Shown: positions 57,328-64,000 of the stretch, in pieces
Layout of the letters: every line of letters begins with the position of its first letter
Position numbering within the stretch: the stretch's first letter is position 1
Assembly (NCBI GenBank): GCA_017607445.1
Contig: JAEVHH010000003.1
Location: 4,526,001 to 4,590,000, forward strand
From: Histoplasma ohiense
Lineage: Eukaryota; Ascomycota; Eurotiomycetes; Onygenales; Ajellomycetaceae
DNA length: 64,000 nucleotides
Direction: 5' to 3'
Made by a program: the position numbers and the translations under genes
Notes under the pieces: generated by a model
Database searches by the model: none
The model's input: only the letters and a program-made list of their open reading frames with translations
Told to the model about the DNA's origin: nothing

Positions 57328-60300
57328 ATGTTCTGGCGTTTTGGTGGATATGCAAATATATCCGCTATCGATACCCTCCTCGAGAAAGCAGATGTCTCCC
57401 TCGAGGAAGTTCTCGATGAGTCGGAGCTTATGCAGGAGCTCAAGCAGCATAATACGAAACTTATTGAATATCTGCGTGACGATAATGTCTTGAAACGATT
57501 GCTTGACTATGTAATTTCACCCAGTCTGATAGATGACGATGATGACGACCACGATGACGATGCGCAAGGACAAAAAGACAAGGGTAGGGATGGAGAAGCA
57601 AAGGAAAACCACGGAGTCGCGGCAACTACGGAATTGTCCGACCAGGCGAAGGAAAAAGGACAGCGGTTCGCCGACGATAAACCCGCTCGTTTAAGTTACG
57701 GTCTTGATACCGATGAACTGGAGAATGCAGAGAAGTCACGCTTGAAGTATTCCTATATTGCTTGCGAAATCTTGTCTTCTAATTCCTGGTCAATCATTGA
57801 GTCGATGATGCTCAATGAAGGATATCTACGGGACTTTTGGCACTTCTTGTGGAGGGAAGTGCCACTTGATCCACTTCAATCCGGATATTTTACGAAGGTG
57901 AACGAAGTCCTTCTTGAAAAGAAGACCGAGGAAATGCTCGCTTTCATCAAGTCGTTAGATGGCGTGGTGCCCACGCTCCTTCGACATGTGGATAACCCTA
58001 TGATCATGGACTTGCTTTTGAAGATTATATCGCTTGAAAGGATAGAGGGTGGCCAAGGAGTTGTTGAGGTGAGCACCATAACTTGCATTTCTAGACTATA
58101 GCGTAGCTAACAGTTTCAAATTCAGTGGCTCCAATCACAGGACCTGATTCCATCCCTATTATCTTGCCTTTCGACAGAGCATACCTCTTCGACCCAGACA
58201 TCAGCCGGCGATTTTTTGAAAGCAATTATCACGATTTCTGCTAACGCTGCGCAAAATGACCAGTCTTGCATCGGACCCAACAGCTTGACGCGCCAACTAG
58301 TTTCCCAGCCTTGTGTGGAAGTTTTAATATCGTCGATGCTGAAAGGTGGAAACCCACTTACCGTCGGAGTTGGGATTGTTATCGAAGTGATCCGCAAGAA
58401 CAACTCGGATTATGACCCAGAAAATGTTGGCGGCCCGGACTCACCCCCAACGATTCATGATCCCATTTACCTTGGGACTCTCTTGCGCATGTTTGCAAAA
58501 AATGTGCCTGGTTTTATGGATCTAATACTCAGTTCAAAACATATGGTGAATGAAGCTGGCCAACACAAAGTTGTTGAAAGACCCCGTCTCGACAGCGCTT
58601 GGGGAACTCGGATTGAACCTCTGGGATTTGACAGGTTTAAGACATGCGAATTGATGGCTGAACTTCTTCATTGCAGTAATATGGGTTTATTGAACGAGGT
58701 TGGAAGCGATGAATATATCAGAAAACGTGATGCGGAGCGTGAACGACTGCGAGCACAAGGTGCTTTTATCACTGGTGAAGATGACTCAGGTTTCGAATAT
58801 GCCGAGACCACGAACGAGTTCGCAAATGGCATCTCCCCATCTGCACTTGGTTCTGGCTCGCCTGAGGATATCAAACGGCTTGACCCATCACATGCAGGCG
58901 AAGAGGATGGTTTCGAACATGTTACTTCATCTGGAGTACTGATATACGATGTTAAGGACGGTTTCGAGGAGAAGCCTGAAGGGGAAATCAACAATAAACC
59001 TGGTCCGGAACAGTTTACGAGTATTCCGCCACATGCGCCTAAATTAGGACTGAGTGATGATTTTGTAGATGAACCACTAACCCCACCGGAGCAAGGGACA
59101 TCCTTGGATGCGAAAGTCATCCAACCTCTTTCTCCATCCCGAGCTAGCTATCCTTTATCACCTACCGCATCAATCCTCACGCAGAAAGTCGAAAACTTTA
59201 AGATTGACGCCGAACAACAGCATGGCCCGCATGAAAGGCATGACTCCCCTCTCAATGAAAACCCCACCATTGACGTACCTGAAAGTCAACGTTCGGAAAA
59301 TCAAACTGGTAATCAAGGAAGTGGTGAACCGGATTCATCGTTATCCCCGCAACCAGATGATAAACCGGCACCTCTATTCGCCGCGAAGGACTCTCCAACG
59401 AAACTGGAAAATCATCAAATTGGCGAAGAAGACAATAAAGGAAGAGTGGAAACCGGGACTACTCTCGGGAACAGTTGCATAACCGGGTCACTAACACCAT
59501 CGATAACAATGGGTGATGCTGGAGAGAACGTTTCACATCAAAATATTCAAATAGATACTGACGGCCAGCCAGTGGTTGGAGATTATCTGAAAATCATGTT
59601 TGTTGAGCACAAAGTCATACCCACGATCCTGGTACGTACAATTTGAATTCGATATATTATATATAATTCAATAGCTGACCCACTGAAATAGTCATTCTTT
59701 TTCCGATTTGCATGGAACAACTTTCTCCACAATGTGGTATATGACGTTGTTCAGCAAGTATTCAACGGCCCGATGGATCGTGGTTTCAATCGATCCTTAG
59801 CAATTGACGTATTCGAATCGGGCCATATTACAGAGGAGATTGTTCGAGGCCAACAACGAAGTGATGAAGCACAGCGGACAAAAAATATGAGATTGGGCTA
59901 CATGGGCCATCTCACCCTGATTGCAGAAGAGGTGGTAAAGTTCAGCGAACGGCATCCCCCTGAACTGTTGTCGGCGATAGTAATGGAATATGTCCTTCAC
60001 CCCGATTGGATCGATTATGTCGAACGAACTCTGTCTGAAACCAGGGAAAGGGATAATGCTATTTTGGGTGGTGTTAGGCCCGATATGTCTATGGGCCATC
60101 GGCAGGCAGTTCTTAATGCAGTCAACGCCTCACAGGGATTTACAGCTTCAACAGCGTTAGCAAATGCCGGTTTGAACGGAGGAGCCCTAGGTGCAACATT
60201 CGAAGGGTTGGATATTGTACATCAAGGCGGCGCTTCGGGCGGTGCGTTTTTCGGCGGGTCTAGCGGGCCATTTTTGCTCAGTGGATTTGGAAGCTCGAGC

Positions 60301-61738
60301 GATGACGAAGATGAGGAAATGGAGGATCCAGAAGATGACGATGGTGGTGCGAGAAGAACTCACTCAACTGGCGCGGAGAACAGCTTTGATAATGTGGGTC
60401 AACATTTCTTTCAGGACATTGACATGACGGACCGATGATGGCGACCTTGTCACCAAAAATCCCTGATTCATGCTGCCTAATTCTTTCTTTTGGAGCCTCG
60501 TGTTTGTGACGTATGGGCGACAATTGTACATGTATCTTTACATCCTGTATGGCACCTAGTCTGGCACCTTGGCATGAGGTCGTTCACGGCCGTTTACATC
60601 GAGCGATTTTGTTTTCTTTCCTAAGACATCATATTTTTGCACACGGCGCTATCTCAAACATGTATAAACACCCGGGCTACTTGTTCACCGCCCCTAGACC
60701 TTCATATCACTATTATCTTTGTCCCATTGGATCAGACACTTCTTCTAGCTGCATCGGTTGTTGTTGGTCACACTTATCTTTTCTTATCCTACTTCCCAAC
60801 TACTTACAACAGAGACACTAATCATCGTTGGTATTCATTTCCTAAAGTTGATCAAGGATGGTACACTGATGATTAACCCATTTGACTGCCCTTTTATACA
60901 TTGGCGCTGTATTTCCTGACGCAAAGGAACATTGAGCTACAACTCATTTCTGTTGTGCATTGTTGCTAACAAATGTTATGTAATCTTATAGGAAAGGTCT
61001 CACGCGGCAAGCCAACCGATTCCCATGCTATCACCACCTGCGCCGTTGAACATTCCCCCATCGCGAGCTCGTCGTCAGCTAGCCGCACGCCTAGCAGCTC
61101 AGAAAGAACGGGCTGAAGCCGCCGTTTCCTCACCTCCCTCGGACGACATTTCTAAGGACTCTGAAGATACCGCTTCTGGCGACAGTACCCAATCAATGAA
61201 CTACAGTTTTGGCCTTAGCTCTATCACGGACCCCTTCGGATCATCGGCACAGGGGACCGAAGGTTTTGGCTCGTCCTCAGTGGGAAATGCATCGTCATAC
61301 GGTGCATTTACTTCCCCTTTTTCGGCATACGGAAGGCCGTCTTCTCCTCCGTCTTCCCTGTCTAGTTTCCCTCACGTCAATATGTATTCGTCCAACTCCT
61401 CCGACGAAGGTGACGAATTGTCCACCGAAGCTGTACAACGAAAAGGTCGACTTCCGCTTGAGGTAGACGACGATGATACGGATGAGATGGGTGATATAGT
61501 TGGGCCTCATACGGAACTCGTTTCCACTTACTCCGACGAGGAAGATGGGACGCTGGTAGGAGAGCCTTTGGGGTATTCCAACTTTTTTGAGAGTGCGCCG
61601 TATGGTGGCAGTACGTCGGGGACTAGGATGCGAAATGCTGGGGGGAATGTATTGCTTGACTCGAAAGATCGAAATGACAGCAGTGATGGCGAGGAGGATG
61701 ATGGCCTTGTAGAGATTTTAGTGCCAGGAAGGAAATAA
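57328..61738 (+). CDS. SIT4 phosphatase-associated (SAPS) subunit
   Basis: SAPS proteins are regulatory subunits of the PP6/Sit4 protein phosphatase (yeast Sap155/185/190; fission yeast Ekc1). Exons 57328-58068, 58126-59631 and 59692 onward join in frame. Signatures are MFWRFGGYANISAIDTLLEK, the LDESELMQELKQHNTKLIEY block, PSLLSCLSTEHTSSTQTSAG, KNVPGFMDLILSS, then SFFFRFAWNNFLHNVVYDVV and MRLGYMGHLTLIAEEVVKFS. Two endings are possible. If exon 3 is read to its stop, it ends at 60438 (DIDMTDR, 997 aa). If the donor AAT/GTGGGT at 60394 joins the acceptor CTTATAG at 60991, a 598-nt intron is removed and the frame continues ERSHAASQPIPMLSPPAPLN to 61738 (1231 aa). The second reading is favoured because PPSRARRQLAARLAAQKE and the acidic, Ser-rich tail look like the C-terminus of filamentous-fungal SAPS proteins. 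An acidic run DDDDDDHDDD lies near residue 70. Confidence 0.85.
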
Positions 61739-62464
61739 TGACCCAATTCCTTTTGGTATATGATTGTCTTCTATGTTCGATGCATTGCGCACTTTATTTT
61801 TTCTTCTGTTTAATCTGTTCACTCTTTCCCTTATGGTCCGTGTTGTCTAAAGGCCTTTTTTTCTCCCATCCTCCAGATGTCTTCCAAACATTTGGCTTTA
61901 CCATTGTATCCCTTCGCTGTTACCTCTTACCTAATCCTCGCATTATACACCCAAAAGAAAGTGGATTCCGGTCCTCCCCCTTTCTATTAATCTGGATAAA
62001 TCGTCTTCAGTATCGACATTGTACAACATATATTGTATATAGCTTCCACATTCTTTTCCTATGGTGCATATTTTACTCTCCCACCCCTCCTGTGTTGCAC
62101 TGGCCAGTTTTGGTTCCCTTCCCTTGATCCTTTTTTCTTTCTTTTATTTTCAAAGTCATCTCGAGGGCCTAGATCTAATGTTCCTATCAGCGACTTCGCA
62201 CTGAGATTTCAGTCCAAATATATATCAATGACAGCGTCTGATCAATGTAAATAGTAATTAAACCCGCCAGTAACATAACATATGCCAGCTTGCCCTTGCC
62301 ATTTGAGCCGGCTTGTGACTAAGCGGCATCCACGTGACCATACCGCACCAATCACATCCGCCGCAAAGTAACATCCGAACTCTTGTTTCGATCCTTTCAA
62401 TTCCTACTCCCTCCAATCTCCCTTTCATTGGTATCCGCTCAATTGGTGAGCGCAAGGAGGCATC
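61739..62464. other. Spacer between the SAPS gene and the 51-kDa subunit gene
   Basis: This holds the 3' end of the SAPS transcript and the promoter of the following gene. The 129-codon frame at 61738 is Phe/Cys/Leu-rich and overlaps the SAPS stop; it is not supported. Confidence 0.6.
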
Positions 62465-64000
62465 ATGATCTCTCGGGCGGTTGCTCCATCCACGCACTCC
62501 TTCTCCCACATCACCCCCCGCACATTGCACACAGCATCAACCGTTTCATCCCATGCGGCCCGAGAACCTCGACGACAGCAGCAGCAACAACGAGGCCTTG
62601 CTACTGTCCAAGATGCGGCTGCATCGCCTCCACGGACATATGGTGGCTTGAAAGACCAGGACCGCATATTCCAGAATCTGTACGGACATCATGGCGCAGA
62701 TTTGAAAACCGCGATGAAGTACGGCGATTGGTACAGGACAAAGGACATTGTACTGAAAGGACATGACTGGGTATGGACTGTTCCCGGAGTTTAGAGCCGG
62801 AGCGGTTCGGGCGCTTTCATGGAATTGCGAACTGATGATTTTCAGATTATTTCGGAGATTAAGGCATCCGGGCTAAGAGGCAGAGGTGGTGCTGGTTTCC
62901 CTTCTGGTTTGAAATGGGTATGTGAACCTTGAATCGCTATGATTGCGGAAACGCAGTGCTATAAGAAATGGGCATTTATGGGGTTGGTTACACTGACGCA
63001 ATCACACGTTTCAATTGCCCATATTTATAGTCCTTCATGAACTTCAAGGACTGGGATAAAGATAATAAACCAAGATACCTCGTTGTGAACGCTGACGAAG
63101 GCGAACCGGGAACTTGCAAAGACCGAGAAATCATGCGAAAGGATCCCCATAAGCTTATCGAGGGCTGTCTCGTGGCAGGACGTGCGATGAATGCTACGGC
63201 CGCCTACATCTATATCCGTGGCGAATTCTACCACGAGGCCACCGTTCTACAGCGCGCCATCCAGGAAGCTTACCAGGCTGGCTTGATCGGTAAAAACGCC
63301 TGCGGATCCGGTTATGATTTCGACGTTTACCTTCACAGGGGAATGGGCGCTTATATCTGCGGCGAGGAAACTTCTTTGATCGAGTCACTTGAAGGGAAAG
63401 CTGGAAAGCCCCGCTTGAAGCCTCCGTTCCCGGCTGCCGTCGGTCTCTTCGGCTGCCCCAGCACAGTCACTAACGTCGAAACCGTCGCTGTGGCACCAAC
63501 CATCTGCCGTCGTGGAGGTAAATGGTTCGCTTCATTCGGGCGTGAGCGAAATCAGGGAACCAAACTATTCTGCATCTCCGGTCACGTCAACAACCCATGC
63601 ACAGTTGAGGAGGAAATGTCTATTCCACTTCGCGAACTTATTGAACGCCACTGCGGTGGTGTGCGAGGCGGCTGGGATAATCTACTGGCTGTTATCCCAG
63701 GCGGCTCATCAACTCCGATTCTCCCAAAGCACATCTGCGACGACCAACTGATGGATTTTGACGCTCTCAAGGATGCGCAATCCGGTCTTGGAACGGCAGC
63801 CGTGATCGTCATGGACAAATCTACCGATGTAGTAGCCGCCATCTCACGCCTGTCCGCGTTCTACAAACACGAAAGCTGCGGTCAATGCACACCATGCCGC
63901 GAAGGAAGCAAATGGACTATGCAGATGATGCAGCGCTTCGAACGCGGTCAGGCCCGCGAACGGGAGATCGACATGCTTCAGGAACTCACCAAGCAAGTTG
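62465..64000 (+). CDS. Complex I 51-kDa (NDUFV1) subunit, N-terminal part (runs off the window)
   Basis: This is the NADH-oxidising flavoprotein of complex I. Exons 62465-62770, 62846-62917 and 63031 to the right edge join in frame; 449 residues are visible. The N-terminus (MISRAVAPSTHSFSHITPRT, then a Gln run and RGLATVQD) is a mitochondrial presequence. The FMN/NADH-binding region begins GLRGRGGAGFPSGLKWSFM at the exon 2/3 junction and continues VVNADEGEPGTCKDREIMR, AYIYIRGEFYHEA, AYICGEETSLIESLEGKAG and PPFPAAVGLFGCPSTVTNVE. The 4Fe-4S cluster ligands appear in ESCGQCTPCREG near the right end, with the fourth Cys beyond the window. Nothing is missing in the visible part. Confidence 0.95.

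Overview
This is a 64 kb piece of a filamentous ascomycete nuclear genome. Genes on both strands are interrupted by short introns (mostly 46-113 nt) with GTRNGT-type donors, CTRAY-type branch sites and YAG acceptors, separated by AT-rich spacers with long A/T runs. The gene content (velvet regulator, PTS2 thiolase, Blm10, MYST acetyltransferase, GPI18, complex I subunits) and the character of the proteins point to Eurotiomycetes. I think Onygenales, the order of the dimorphic Histoplasma/Blastomyces-type fungi, is most likely. The order is an inference from how familiar the proteins look, not from a search.

Layout. 1-6.6 kb, minus strand: the N-terminal two thirds of the proteasome activator Blm10, then GPI mannosyltransferase GPI18. 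9.6-15 kb, plus strand: a conserved 589-aa protein of unknown function, a small degenerate transposase-like patch with two 53-nt hairpin repeats, then a long YTH-domain RNA-binding protein. 16.5-26 kb, minus strand: beta-carbonic anhydrase, a 1010-aa membrane protein of unknown function, and a velvet regulator of the VosA (Ryp2) type. 26-32.9 kb has no protein gene I can support, but it holds a tRNA-Val(CAC) gene with a structured intron. 33-45 kb is gene dense: a PHD+MYST acetyltransferase (Sas3/Mst2 type), NDUFA1 with a 4-nt microexon, arylamine N-acetyltransferase, an RraA-like protein, peroxisomal 3-ketoacyl-CoA thiolase with a PTS2, and a small probable mitochondrial membrane protein. 46.4-48.5 kb is a broken major-facilitator transporter. 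50.7-64 kb: a diaphanous-GBD/FH3 protein without a visible FH2, ESCRT-III subunit Vps60, a SIT4-associated (SAPS) phosphatase subunit, and the start of the complex I 51-kDa subunit.

The genes are mainly unrelated housekeeping and regulatory functions, as is normal in fungal chromosomes; I see no secondary-metabolite cluster and no compact novel system. The best leads are structural: the 4-nt exon, a 10-nt first coding exon before a peroxisomal signal, a possible stop-spanning intron giving two C-termini in the SAPS gene, the tRNA intron hairpin, the decayed transporter, paired repeats that differ only by transitions, the large gene-poor block upstream of the velvet gene, and several conserved proteins without known function. 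All exon junctions were worked out by hand from reading frame and splice signals, not from transcripts.
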